Shown here: positions 37,690-48,505 of the stretch, in pieces
Position numbering within the stretch: position 1 is the stretch's first letter
How the letters are laid out: every line of letters starts with the position of its first letter
NCBI GenBank assembly: GCA_948567375.1
Contig: OX419761.1
Span: 14,882,501-14,946,500, forward strand
Direction: 5' to 3'
DNA length: 64,000 nt
From: Lunularia cruciata
Taxonomy: Eukaryota > Streptophyta > Marchantiopsida > Lunulariales > Lunulariaceae
Notes under the pieces: generated by a model
What the model was told of the DNA's origin: nothing
The model's database searches: none
What the model saw: only the letters and a program-made list of their open reading frames with translations
Program-made: the position numbers and the translations under genes

Positions 37690-39135
37690 CCAGAGGTGTC
37701 AAAGAAATTGCCTCTGGAGGCTCATCCTCACACTCATCTCTTGATGGTACAAAGGCTCCACTCCAAGCCTGTTGCACCAACTGATCTGCATGTTGCTGCA
37801 ACGCCTCCTCAAAACTCCACAATGGAACATCCAAGGTGGATGGAACAATCCCACTCATACTCCAAAGCCAAGTGATCTCCTTTGGTACTGGAGTATCCTC
37901 TGCATGGGCGTTCCTCTCCAACAAGTCACTAGGCCAAATAACTGCACCATTGAAAGCTAAAACTGATGCTGCCATGGTCACAGACGGTAGTGAGCCAAGA
38001 CTGCCACTACTAAAGCGTATTGGTAGGTGACATACCCGTCCCTCACCAAACTGCCAACCAGGTCTATAAGAGGTTGTCTCCTCCCAATAGTCAATGCTAA
38101 AACCCATGGGGTATAACACTGCTCCCTCAACTAGCACATCATATGACTTAGCTATTGTTGCAATAGCCTGAGCTCTCATCACCGAGTTATTAGTCGGATG
38201 ACCAGGCTGAACCCGGACAACAAGCTCCCCGCGTGTGATTTACTATGTTGAACCACCACCTAGAGATGTTTGGATTTGAAATGGACACCTTTCCACATCG
38301 GTCTTCCGTAACTCCAGACCAACAATTACAACCTTCCCCAACATAAGAGGCTGCGCACCAAAGTCTAACAAGACTCTTTGTGGTGTATAGATCCTCCCTA
38401 AAGGTCCCACCAAACAAAAAATCCCCCTCTAGTTATCCAATAGGACAACACCAGGTGTGAATTGTGCTCTCTCAAAGGCCGGTCTAGCTGGCAACTCACC
38501 CAATCTAACCGCTATTGCCTGCCATAAACCACTGGTCGTTGAACAAATCCCATGCTCCTCAACCAAGTCAGCTCCGCTATCAACCACCTCTGCCCTAGTA
38601 GTAGGAACCGCATCATCCCTACTTTCACAAAGTGTGGCAGCCAACCAGAACACTAGGGCTGGGTCAACTCCCAATGTAAACATGTCACTGGCCAAAAACA
38701 AAGGACACAACATAATCAGCTGAGCCGCCTCCAACATCATGCTAGACTCAGTCTATGTAGTAGTAGGTGGCTGACTAGCAGCTAGTCTATCATGTACTCC
38801 ATCACCACCTACCACACCTGCACTAGGACATCTAGGAACATGGATGTCATCTGCAATGCCTCAAATAGCGTGAAAGACTGGGGAAGACTGACTTGTCTCC
38901 CAACCTCTCCTCTTTGTGGGTCCAACTCCACTGATGCTCCTATAGGCTTTGGAGCACGTACTACACTCCTAGTCACTGCTATAGATACATCCACATGTGC
39001 TGCTCCACACATGAAATCCAAAGCATCTCTATCACCAACATATGAGGTGGAAGCCTCAACACCCGAATCTGATCTCCTCTGAGCAATAGCCATACTAGCC
39101 AATCTTTGCTCCAACTGCTCAATCAGTGTAGCCAT
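37690..39135 (-). pseudogene. gag tail, protease and spacer of copy A
   Basis: Starts with ATLIEQLEQRLASMAIAQ (coiled-coil-like), a Thr/Pro linker, AQLIMLCPLFLASDMFTLG, then the protease segment LLDFGAQPLMLGK (about 38,370-38,330). A spacer with the segments YPMGFSIDYWEETTSYRPGW and SFEEALQQHADQLVQQAW leads directly in frame into the methyltransferase. The unknown spacer contains an acidic patch (DECEDEPPE). Confidence 0.78.
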
Positions 39136-39169
39136 AATTGTGTCAGAAGTAAGGGCAGGTACTGCATCC

Positions 39170-39735
39170 CTACTAGGTATAGATCCTCTACCTCCTCATC
39201 CTCCATGAACTAGAGCTCCTCTTCTACCTGCCATAGCAGCCCTACCACTCCGTAACTCCGGGTGTAGGTCAAAACACCGGTCACTAGTGTGACCAAATCT
39301 ATGGCAGTGCTCACACTACCTTTGTGATGGCTGTGATGCACCAGAGGTATCAGGTCCGCTACCTTGAGTACACTCTCTCCTATGGTGAGGTCCACCACAA
39401 GTTCAACAAGCAACACTACCACTCACTAGCTGCTGCTGACCCGCAAATGAAGGTAAGGGTCTAACTCCACTATGCCCTCCACTTGCTCCATAGGATCTGG
39501 GCTGTCCATCCCATCCTCTAAAACCAACTGGGCATGGTGCACTTTGCTGCACTCTAGAAGAAGTCATAGCCATGGATGAGGTCTCTCTACCAAATCCAAA
39601 TGTCACCACTCTCTCCTCTACCATGTTGAGCTCTATACGCTCAGCCAAACCAAAGACCACTGCCAAAGTAGGTGAAGTAGCCTGTATAACGTAGCATCAC
39701 GAACTCTACGTTGCAACTCCTGTCCAATATCCCAT
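39170..39735 (-). pseudogene. gag of copy A, zinc-knuckle half
   Basis: From the right: GTELQR-like start at the H insertion border, then an open stretch (39,403-39,666) with a Ser/Gln/Gly-rich linker, and two CCHC knuckles: TCGGPHHRREC (its first Cys followed by a stop) and CEHCHRFGHTSDRC. Ends in an Arg/Gly-rich patch. Joins to 43,510-44,330 once insertion H is removed. Confidence 0.82.
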
Positions 39736-42700
39736 TGTGGTGCCCACATTTTTGTTTTTTTTTCAGAATAAAGGAGAAGAAGTGTATAGAGAAGTCGGAT
39801 TGCGCCTGTATGGCCGAAGAAGGCGAAGAAAAGAGTCTTTGGGTTGAAACCTGAAGTAAAGTGACTTCAGGTCATAAGGCAAAGTACTCGGAAATGCCCT
39901 GTCAGCATACAATACAAAGTAAATTGTCTTTGGATCGGAGGGGGCTCAACCCGAGGCAAAGACAGTCTAACAACCTTTCATCGGGGTGAGAAATTCAAGA
40001 AGGGGCCATTTCAAAACTGGTGGCTCATACGCGCAAAGGTTGATTGACAATGACAGGTGCATGCCAGAGGTGTGATTTCTCGGTAGAAACTCGAAGTGAC
40101 GGAAGACGAAGAAGTGCAACTCTATAAAAATCAAAACTGCAACGACAAAATGTCAAGCAATTTTCCTTCGCCGTTGAAGAGTCATCTTGCAGGTGATCGG
40201 GGAAAGGGAAATAGAGTTGGGCTCGTGTTAGTGCACAAGGGAGAAGTCATGAGAGTGAAATTGAGAGAAAGTGAGAAAGCAGAAGAGATGGGAGGAGGGA
40301 AGAAGAACTCCAAATTTGCAGTGAGAAATCATGCAATTTGGAGATTAGTAGCGAGGATCAAAGTCTTGAGCCAACTTCGGATCACATTTCTGGCATGGAA
40401 CTGGAACGTAAGTTTTCCAGGATTCATGACAGAAATCATCAAGAGTAAGTGTCTCAATGGACCCGAGGAAGAAGGGAAGAGAGGAAATCCGGCTTGCTAG
40501 ACAGAGTCGGATTGGAGACTCGTACTCGGGAAGGAGGCAGGCTCGGAGCAGGGAGCCATGTTCTTGGGGAAAGGAGAGATAGCCCAAGAAACTCAAGAGG
40601 TGCGAGATGCCTTCTTGTCGAAGAGAACAAAGAATGGGTACAAGGTAGAAAGTTATAAAGACCCTGTTAAGAGAGGAATTGTGAGTGCTTTGATGGCAAT
40701 CCAGAAGCCGGAGAGAACAACATATGTGATGAAACACCAAGCGGTATTCTTTCACAAATTGTTTGCAGGAGAACCAATTAATTGGGCGAGGTGTTTTCAC
40801 GGGAGAACAAGGCAAATGGTGTGGAATCTGCGGGATAAGTCACCTCCACATTATATTGTGCCGTTTGCAGTGCATTTCTACCTTGAGCTCAATTTGCTGA
40901 ACTCGGCGGAGCGGAATCGAATGGTGTCGCACTTCCATCCGGATGTGCGAAAGGAGGTCGATGTCAAGGAGTAGAAATACATTTTGCAAATCTGGAGCAC
41001 GGACGATTACTATGCAAAGATAGGGAAAAACGTGGAGGTCGTAGTAAGTACCCCGACAAAGAAGAAGACTCGGCAAGCAAAAGCCGAAGAAAACAAGAAA
41101 CCTCGGAAGATGCAGAGAAGTAACCCGAGGCAAGGAATGGTGGTAATTGAGTCAGAAGATGAAGACTCAAAAGGGGAGGCCGAGCTCAAGATAGAGGACT
41201 CGGAGCATGAGGAGGAACCTGAGCTTACACTACAAAGTGGAGATACAAGCAGTGATAGTGAGGACGGTGGAGAAATGACCTCGGCGCCAGTGGCTGAAGA
41301 ATACGAAGAAGAAGTGCAGGCTGAGGTAGAAGCCAAAGACAATACAGCGCTGGAAGACAAAGTACCGGTGCCAGAGGAGAAGAAGATCGCAGTGCAGCGA
41401 GGAGTTTGCTCGCAACGTAAGGCAAAGTGTGAGGCGGGACCAAGTCGACTGAAGACAGAGGTAGAAGAAAGCTTGGGCAGTGAGGCATCAATCTCGATAC
41501 GAAGACTCCAGAGAAGAAGGCAAGTATCGGGAGAACATGAGGAGAGAAGAGAGACCCCTCCACGGGAGGAAGAAGTTGCCATTGATGGAGTGGAGTACCT
41601 GCGAGAGGTAGTGTGCCCGCTGCTAGTAAGGTTGGAGCAGAAGAAGAAGGAGATGCAGTCAACTTGTCCCGAGGTAAAGACTGTACTGCAGGTGGTAGCA
41701 AGATTAGAAGAAGAGAACTCGGAGTTGAAGAGGAGTGTAATCCGAGGTGAGGAGGAGAGAGAAGTATTGCAAGCAGAGGCAGTCAAGAGAAGTCAGGTAA
41801 TTGAAGACCTGAAGAGAGAAGTGATCTATAGAGAGGATCTTGCAAGGAAGAGTGATATCGCAAGGGAAAGACAGGTAGCTGAATCTGAAATCTTGAAGCA
41901 GCAGTTTGCTGATTCAAGAGTAGAGCTTATCTATGCTATGGCGAGGATAGCATTGAAGGATCAAGAGCTCAATAGAGTGATGGAGAGTATGGAGGAGAAG
42001 AAGCAACTCTGGCAACGAGAGTTGGCTGCAAGATATAGAGAAGAAGAGAGATTACGAGAGTTACTTTGTAATCAGGAAGAGAAGGTTGAACAGAAGGAGA
42101 AAGAGAAGGAAGCGGTGAAAGCCGAGTTCGAGGAAGAGTTGGCAATGTACAGAGAGGAATGGCTTGCAGATCGGGAACGAGAAAGGAAGACAAGATTGGA
42201 GCCATTGAAGGAGATAGTCCTTAGAGTGAATGCGATGTTAAGTACAAAAGCCAGCGTTCGAATTGAAGAAGCGCGTCTGCACGAGTTGAAGTTGTTGGTG
42301 CAGGAGACGAGGCAAAGACAAGTGAAGGACACGTAGATGAATGCCTTGTTAATAAAATTAAGAACTCGTGTAGATAGGAAGGTGTTGGAAGTAGAGGATA
42401 ACATTTCCATTAGATTAGACTTAGTGAAGGTAGAGCTAGAAAAACTTCAGAAAGATGTTAAAGCAAAACCCGAAGTAGATAACATAGGAGTCCAAATGTC
42501 TTCGGAGTTGCCATCAGAGACATTAGAGAAGAGTGGGTTAGGAGATAAGGATTTAGATAGATTACCCACTAGTGAAATTTCAAATCAGGAAAGAGAATTG
42601 CTAGAATTGGTAGAAGAAGTAGAAGATTTGAAACCCGAGGAAAAGATAGTAGGAAGTAAGATTACTTCGGGTTTGGGTGTGAAAGCCGAGGACGAAGTAG

Positions 42701-43509
42701 ACATCGGATTGGATTAGTAACTGATTTGAGATTTGAAGGGGCAGATATGAAGAGGTGCATTGTCATTTTGGATTTGCAGGTTAGAACAGTTGTTGTAGAA
42801 CGGTATAGTTGTTAGAATTGTCGATTGATTCACTATTTAAGAGTGGCATTCGTAGTCACATGTTGTTTAGTGCTCATTATTTCTGAGAATAGATAAAGCA
42901 AAGTGCTGTGAAGCAGTGCTCGTTGCTTGAGCTTGATTCCGAGTATCAACTTTGTGATTCTGTTTGTGAATGTTTGGAGAAATTTGAAGTGCAAGTCAGA
43001 GTGTTTGTTGGATGTTGGATTCCACGGCCTTGATCTTCATTCTGTGTGTTTGATCGTGAGTGAAGTGCAATCGAAGCAATGCCTTGACAGATCTGAGAGG
43101 AATTGTAGTGTTGGTAGTATTCTGCATTTGTGAGTGCAGTGCAAAGTTGATGTGAAGCAATTTCAATCGAGGAAGTTGTGCCTTCAGTGGAGGGGTGGAA
43201 CACAATTCTGAGGTGAAGTTGTTTTGCAGTGAAGTGCCGTTTTTGGGAGAGCCTGAATCATCACAATCAAGATTGTTTGGAAAGATTTGATGGAGTTGTG
43301 ATTTAGAAGTGTGAATTCGTGACAAGACTGCAAATCAGTGCTTGTTACTCTCTTCTGGGTGTGGTTTCTACTTGAGAGACTAAAGAAAACTCAAGAAGAA
43401 CTGAAATTGTTACTTTGCTTCGTATTTGGACATTTTTGACTTGTATCTCTGCGGGAACGAACTTTACTTACCCGATTACCGCAAAAGGGATATTTTCAGG
43501 GTTGTCACA
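39736..43509 (+). mobile_element. insertion H: 3,774-bp TG...CA element of unknown family
   Basis: Bounded by CCCAT on both sides (39,731-39,735 and 43,510-43,514); copy B has the uninterrupted site near 28,300. Ends TGTGGTGCCC and GGGTTGTCACA. The TG...CA ends and 5-bp duplication are typical of integrase-mobilised LTR elements, but I find no pair of LTRs. A purine-rich tract (GAAGGGGCAGA, 42,735-42,745) followed by about 760 bp with a TATA-like TATTTAAG near 42,833 could be a 3' LTR whose 5' partner is lost or unrecognisable. Carries one long open frame. Base composition is richer in G+C and purines than the host element. Confidence 0.8.
40150..42717 (+). pseudogene. 855-codon coiled-coil protein of insertion H with three in-frame TAG codons
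   Basis: A single frame from the first ATG at 40,150 to TAG at 42,715-42,717, interrupted only by TAG at 40,498-40,500, 40,972-40,974 and 42,334-42,336, with no frameshift over 2.57 kb. N-terminal third: basic, then a globular-looking block (KRTKNGYKVESY, VKRGIVSALMAIQKP, MKHQAVFFHKLFAGEPINW, HYIVPFAVHFYLEL) that faintly recalls plant transposon-associated gag-like domains. Middle: strongly acidic stretch rich in Glu, Asp and Ser. C-terminal half: long Glu/Lys/Arg heptad-like coiled coil (about 41,580-42,330), then another acidic tail. No RT, integrase or transposase seen. It could be a gag-like protein of a non-autonomous element. Either the TAGs are decayed CAG codons, or they are read through; I favour decay. 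Confidence 0.7.
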
Positions 43510-44330
43510 CCCATACCCAAACTTGGACTGCCTAGGCCTCAGTAACTCCCGGAGTGAAACTGATCAGCCACCTCATGCGAGTGTATGCCTCGTGTAGGCT
43601 CTCTCCAGCCTTCCGTTGGAACTCCTGCAAGCTCCTCAACTTGTCAGTCCATACTCCCTAGTAGTTTTGCCTCAAACATAAGAAGAACTCCACCATGGGG
43701 TTAAACCTTGGTACCACACCACCTCCTACAGCGGTACCTCCACTCGTGGTAACACTATCTCCAGCTAGTGCACCTCCGCTACCTCCACCAACATTGCACA
43801 AGCTACTCCTGGCCACCAAGCCTGAGGTGATAAAGACATAGTTTGGAGACCAATACTATCTCCATAACTCAATCTCCTCCAAATGAGCTCTCTTGAACTC
43901 ATGGTAGTCATCCACCGGCAGACCCTCCAAGTGCTGAAACAACCTCTTCCATGACATGAAAGGTGTGAACAAAGTTGGGTTCCGCATCTGCTACAGATCA
44001 CACCAACTATCAAACTCCTAGATGAAGTTATCCAACTCAATGGTACCAACTGTACAAGAGTAACACCTATGGCCTTTGGAGGCCCCATAAATCTCATCCA
44101 TGTCCCACAACAACGGTGCGGACACAACAAGTGCACTCTCAACTAGATAAGCTCCTGTGTCGAACTCCAACTCAAAGTCAATCTCCTCCCTCACTAGGAC
44201 CTGAGATATAGGTTGATATCGAGCACCACTCCGAGTAAACCCACTGCGTGCTGCAGAGCTAACTCCTCCGGAATCCCCAAAGAACTCCATCATGACCAAG
44301 TAACCGCAATAGCAAACCAGAACCACCAAC
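43510..44330 (-). pseudogene. gag of copy A, N-terminal half
   Basis: Minus-strand frame with VSAPLLWDMDEIYGASKG, GTIELDNFI, EFDSWCDL, LFTPFMSWKRLFQHLEGL, and then MVEFFLCLRQNYQGVWTDKL and LQEFQRKAGESLHEAYTRMRWLI, the typical helical capsid part of Ty3 gag. One stop (TAG) follows DNFI. Ends at the H insertion; the continuation is at 39,735 leftward. Confidence 0.78.
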
Positions 44331-44344
44331 TACAACCGCAAGTA

Positions 44345-44452
44345 CCCCACCAAATGCCAACACTAACCAAGCACCACCAAGTGCCAACACCAATCGAGCA
44401 CCACCAAGTGCCAATACCAACCGAGCACCACCAAGTGCCAAAACTAGTAGAA
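44345..44452. repeat. four 27-bp tandem units in the leader of copy A
   Basis: Four consecutive 27-bp units (44,345, 44,372, 44,399, 44,426), consensus core CACCAAGTGCCAA. On the element's own strand one frame reads LVLALGGAR repeated, which may be spurious or a repeated N-terminal tag of gag. Confidence 0.88.
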
Positions 44453-44785
44453 CACTATCCACTAATGTAACAATAACTAAGACAACTATACTAGGGGCAA
44501 GGGCAACATGTAACAGTCTTCAATTTGTGAGAATCTGCTCCCAACTCCACCTTCAATTTTAGTTTTTGAGCTCAACTCATAACAAATTGGTCTTGAGTTC
44601 AAAATCACAACTACCGCTTGAAAATTGCTTCTCCCCTGGCTCCAAATTTTGCCAATGCTTCTACACACACACTCTCTCATGGAAATCTGAACTACTCAAT
44701 TGAGACACCACAATCCACCGAACTTGGAGATACCACCAACACTCGTAGTTCTTGCACCCAATTTCCCCCTAACTCACTTATCTGA

Positions 44786-45232
44786 TGTAATCAGATTGTT
44801 TACCACTCAAATCAATCAAACTTAGATCAATACTTGATCTGATCCTCAACAACTTGCCAACAATAGGGCACTAATTATAGTCAAGTCACACCCACTCTAG
44901 CATAGAGACTCCAGGTGACGCTTGCTGGCTTTTTGTCCACTCTAGCCAGGAACTCGAAGGCTCAAAATCAAAGAAGTGAGCTCTCTGGAGCTGCACTCCC
45001 AAGGTATACCCCTGATTTTGACCTAGGTCTCCTCCCAATGGCCCTACTGACGGTACACTTGACGGTGCGGACGGTGCAAGTGATGGTGGGCCCCACTATG
45101 AAGTTAGTACCCTAAACCTAAAATCTGACCATCGGAAAGTAGTCTATGAGTAATGGCCAAAATTTCTCTAACTACTATCACTAGAACTCTAGTGTCCGAG
45201 CATCTAGATGCAAAACTACAAATGGCATGACA
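44786..45232 (-). repeat. 5' LTR of copy A
   Basis: 447 bp from GCATGACA (45,232, minus-strand TGTCATGC) to the minus-strand end GATTACA at 44,786. Homologous to the 445-bp core of the 3' LTR and to the 5' LTR of copy B, but without the 105-bp terminal segment. Confidence 0.85.
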
Positions 45233-45354
45233 TACCTTATGCTATGCTACTATTTGAAAAGGAGGTTATAAACCCTTGATTTGTTGATTTCATCCATGTG
45301 ACTATGTATATCTACAATAGACAACACCAATGACACTTGATGTTTCCATTGGCA
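45233..45354 (+). pseudogene. continuation of copy B after copy A
   Basis: 122 bp in plus orientation that resumes the copy B sequence exactly where 34,321 stops (GATACC joined to TTATGCTATGC). Homologous to the stretch between integrase core and PHD finger in copies A and C (CTTGATGTTTC end). It is cut off by the LTR of element E at 45,355, so the PHD part of B would lie beyond the window. Confidence 0.85.
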
Positions 45355-46050
45355 TGTGAGCCTACTTGTTTCACACTCAAGATGAACCTCTGATGGCTAT
45401 TATGATAGCATACCATTGACTAAGAAAACAAGGAACCCCAACTCCATCATCCTCCTCCAAGGCTAACACTCCAAGACTCAAGACATTGCTCACTAGAGAA
45501 CTCAATGACAAAGAGATAGTTGCAAATGACAGGATGATAAGTACCTCCTCACCCCTTGTTTATATATTCATGAAATAGTTATGCACTAAAGTTACTATTT
45601 ACTATAGCAACTCAAGTCACTAGGCTAAAAGTCAAGTAAAGTCAAAAAGTATAAAAGAATATCTATCCATATGGGCATATTGCACTCAGCATGTGATCTT
45701 ATCTTAATCCAACCACTAAGTCAAGGATTCTTTCACATGGGCTATCCTTGGATATAGAAGAATCCAAAACAAAAAGACTTGCAGGCCCAAAAGTTCTCAA
45801 CTCTTTTTTCAAAGCCAAAAACTTAGGAATAATATCAAATCAACACACTAGAATCCAAAATAGTGGTGCTCATCTTTTCCACTTCCTCTAAAGTAAATTC
45901 CCCACTATCTTAGTTATGACTAACTTTAGCTAATTATGACTAATATAGAACCATCTTTTATCTTTATATAAATAATATCTCTTAAGTATTTTATTTATAA
46001 TACCAAGATAAATATCACAATATCACACACATGCACAAATGGGTGTTACA
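45355..46050 (-). repeat. 3' LTR of element E
   Basis: 696 bp, minus strand TGTAACACCC to GGCTCACA. Matched by the solo LTR at 27,479-28,169. The polypurine tract CTGGGAGTAAA lies just upstream (46,051-46,061). Confidence 0.92.
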
Positions 46051-46282
46051 TTTACTCCCAGACTAAGTTTTCACTTTGTCCTCAAAGTGAAGGTCACTCT
46101 ACCTTCTATGATACATCTTTAACTTATCATGGTTAATCCTATCAAAGTGTCTTTTTCTCAACTCCTTGAGATCATATGTGTAATTGCTCCACACCTTCTC
46201 CACTATGAACTGTCCAAAGTACTTAGGCAAAAACTTCTTTTGCACTCTCTTGAATCAAATGGAATAAAAAAAGATTACCCAA

Positions 46283-47351
46283 TCACCTTCTTTGAAAGGC
46301 TCCACCTTCTTCTCCCCTTTGCCTCTTGTCATAGCTCTCCTTTTGTTTCCTTTGGGCTTGCTCTACTCGAACCATAACAACTGCTCTTGCCTCTTCCAAC
46401 TCCATGAGTTGATCCTTCCTTGAACTCTCTACATCACCTCCTTGTGATTTCTTCAATCTCCTTTGAATGCTTTGGAAGGTAGGAAGATCAAAGTGAATAT
46501 GTAAGGTAGACTCAATACAATATACCAATTGAAATGGAGAATATCCAATGGAAGTCTTCATGGTTGTCCTATACTCCCACAAAATTGCATGAATCCTCTT
46601 GTCTTAATGATTTTTAGCCTCTTCCATTTTTGTATCTTTGGCCAACATCATGCATAAGGTCTGATTAGTTCTCTCTACCAAGCCATTGGAATTTGGCTTA
46701 GGATGTAGTTACTCTATGTATGATAGAGAAATGTAGTAGCATAGTTGTAGTGATGCTTCTTGTAAACTCTCCTCCTCTATCAGAAACCAACTCCAAAGTG
46801 CATCTAAACCTAATGATAATGCATTCATAAAGAAATCTACACACTTCATCTTCATTCTTGTCCCTCAATGGTCTAGCCTCAACCCACTTGGTAAGGTAAT
46901 TAGTAACTACCACAATGTACCAAGTGTTCCTTGGGGTTCTAATGAGAAGACATCCAAAATCTATTTCCCATTTCTCAAAAGGTCCTAGCAATGGAATTGA
47001 TCTAAGGGGTGGAGTGGATGTAGAATTTTTGGCAAAAGCTTGATAAACATGACAAGTTTTGAAATAATCAAGAAAATTCTTGAAAATCCCTCTCCAATGG
47101 TAACCTACATCTAGAATCTTGAAAGCATTCACCTTTCCTGCAAATTGTCCTCTGCACACTAAACCTTCATGAAACTCCTTTATGAGTAGGATAGACTCTT
47201 CCTTACCCACTTCTCTTTGAAGTAGACCATCTGCTCCATGGTGAAAAAGAATATCTTCTACCATTGTGTAAGGTCTAGATCTTGCTACGAGGGCCTTCCT
47301 CTCCCTAGCATGCATCCCTTTTGGATAGTTACCTCTTGTCACAAAATCCAC
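46283..47351 (-). pseudogene. integrase of element E
   Basis: Open segment 46,698-47,351 then 46,283-46,582. The HHCC domain is damaged: RGQF replaces the usual GGHF, and CHVYQ replaces CDVCQ, losing one His and one Cys. Core: EKWEIDFGC (first Asp), ELVSDRGGEF (second Asp). After a break the C-terminal part reads EYRTTMKTSIGYSPFQLVY, the usual TSTGMTPFSLVYG-like signature, followed by AQRKQKESYDKR. Inactive. Confidence 0.88.
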
Positions 47352-47438
47352 AATTTCCTTGTACTACATTAGAACTTCTTGAGAGATTGAGATTGGCATA
47401 AGCTCCTCATCCAAGAAGGAATCATCCACAAGCTCATC

Positions 47439-48505
47439 TCAATCATGATCATAGGCCCTAGATAACAAATTTGCATTTGCATGTTTCTTCCCAAGCCTAT
47501 CCTCAATACCCAAGTCATACTCAAACAAGAGTATCATCCATCTTGCTAGTCTCCCTTTCACATTATGCTTGTTGAAGATGTATTTCAAAGCCTTGTGATC
47601 TGTGACAATGGTGGCTTTCCCTCCAATCAAGTAGTGTCTAAACTTCTTGATCATTGCCAACCCTTCTCTCTCTGTGATATAGTAGTTCTTTTCTGCTGAA
47701 ACCATCTGCCTACTAGCATAAGCTAATGGATGATCATGCACATCTTGGTCTAATTGACTAATAGTGCATCCTATAGCTATATTGGAAGCATCAATGTAGA
47801 GGATGAAAGGCTTACTCCAATCAAGTTTAGCAAGAATTGGAGCTACAACAAGGGATAACTTGAGCTCCTTAAAAGCTTTGAGACCCTCCTTGTCCTCCAA
47901 AATCACCATGTATTCTACACCCTTCTTCATGTAGATGGTCAATGCATAAGCCTTGTTGAAAAATGAGAAGATGAACCTCCTATAATACCCAACCATCTCC
48001 AAGAATTGGTGTAACTTTGTCAAACTTTGAAGGAAATTGAAGGTCTGATATTTTCCTCACCTTTTTAGGGTCAATTGCTACTCCATCCTTGGATATGATG
48101 TGACCCAAAAATAGACCTTCTTCACAACCAAAAATGCACTTCTCTGGGTTGAGTGATGCATTTGCCTCATCCAAGTGTTGCAAGACCTTGATTAGGTGTT
48201 CCAAGTGCTCCTCCTTGCTCATATAGACACAAAAGTCATCAATGAAGTCTCTGACAAATTTCCCAATGAAAGGTTCAAATACCTTGTTCATGAATCATTG
48301 GAATATGGCTTGAGAATTGCAAAGCCCAAAAGGCATGACCTTGAAAGTCTAAGTTCCCCAAGGTGTGTTGAATGTGGTGAGTTATTGATACTCTGGTGCA
48401 ATCTTGATTTGGATCTATATCCACTATAACCATCTCCAAAACTATACCTCTCATGACCTACAACTTCCTCCAAGATCTCATCAATGAATGGTAATGGGTA
48501 GTAGG
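47439..48505 (-). pseudogene. RT (C-terminal part) and RNase H of element E
   Basis: RT from the F insertion border: YYPLPFIDEILEEVVGHERYSFGDGYSGY, then after damage MNKVFEPFIGKFVRDFIDDFCVYM with both catalytic Asp of the FIDD box, CIFGCEEGLFLGHIISKDG, and thumb GYYRRFI. RNase H: ILYIDASNIAIGCTISQ, AYASRQMVSAEKNYYITEREGLA and VTDHKALKYIFNK. The N-terminal RT part lies at 55,101-55,270 across insertion F. Confidence 0.9.

Larger units (their letters stand above)
34322..45232 (-). mobile_element. copy A of the DNMT- and PHD-encoding retrotransposon
   Basis: Minus-strand element inserted into copy B, flanked by TACC (34,318-34,321 and 45,233-45,236; 5 bp ATACC if the terminal A is counted). Ends are TATCATA at left (TGTCATG mutated) and GCATGACA at right. 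From the right: 5' LTR, leader, gag (interrupted by insertion H at 39,736-43,509), protease, methyltransferase, integrase, PHD finger, polypurine tract and 3' LTR. RT and RNase H are absent: about 1.9 kb relative to copy B is deleted at about 36,360. Best preserved of the three for gag, methyltransferase, integrase and PHD. Confidence 0.92.

Noticed and set aside
39736-40100. A 5' LTR of insertion H
   Set aside because: Only a vague similarity of its first 30 bases to about 42,750; no repeat of several hundred bases and no primer-binding site recognised.
41010-41786. 258-codon minus-strand frame, Ser/Thr/Cys rich
   Set aside because: Exact antisense shadow of the acidic and coiled-coil part of the insertion H frame; no domain and no independent signal.
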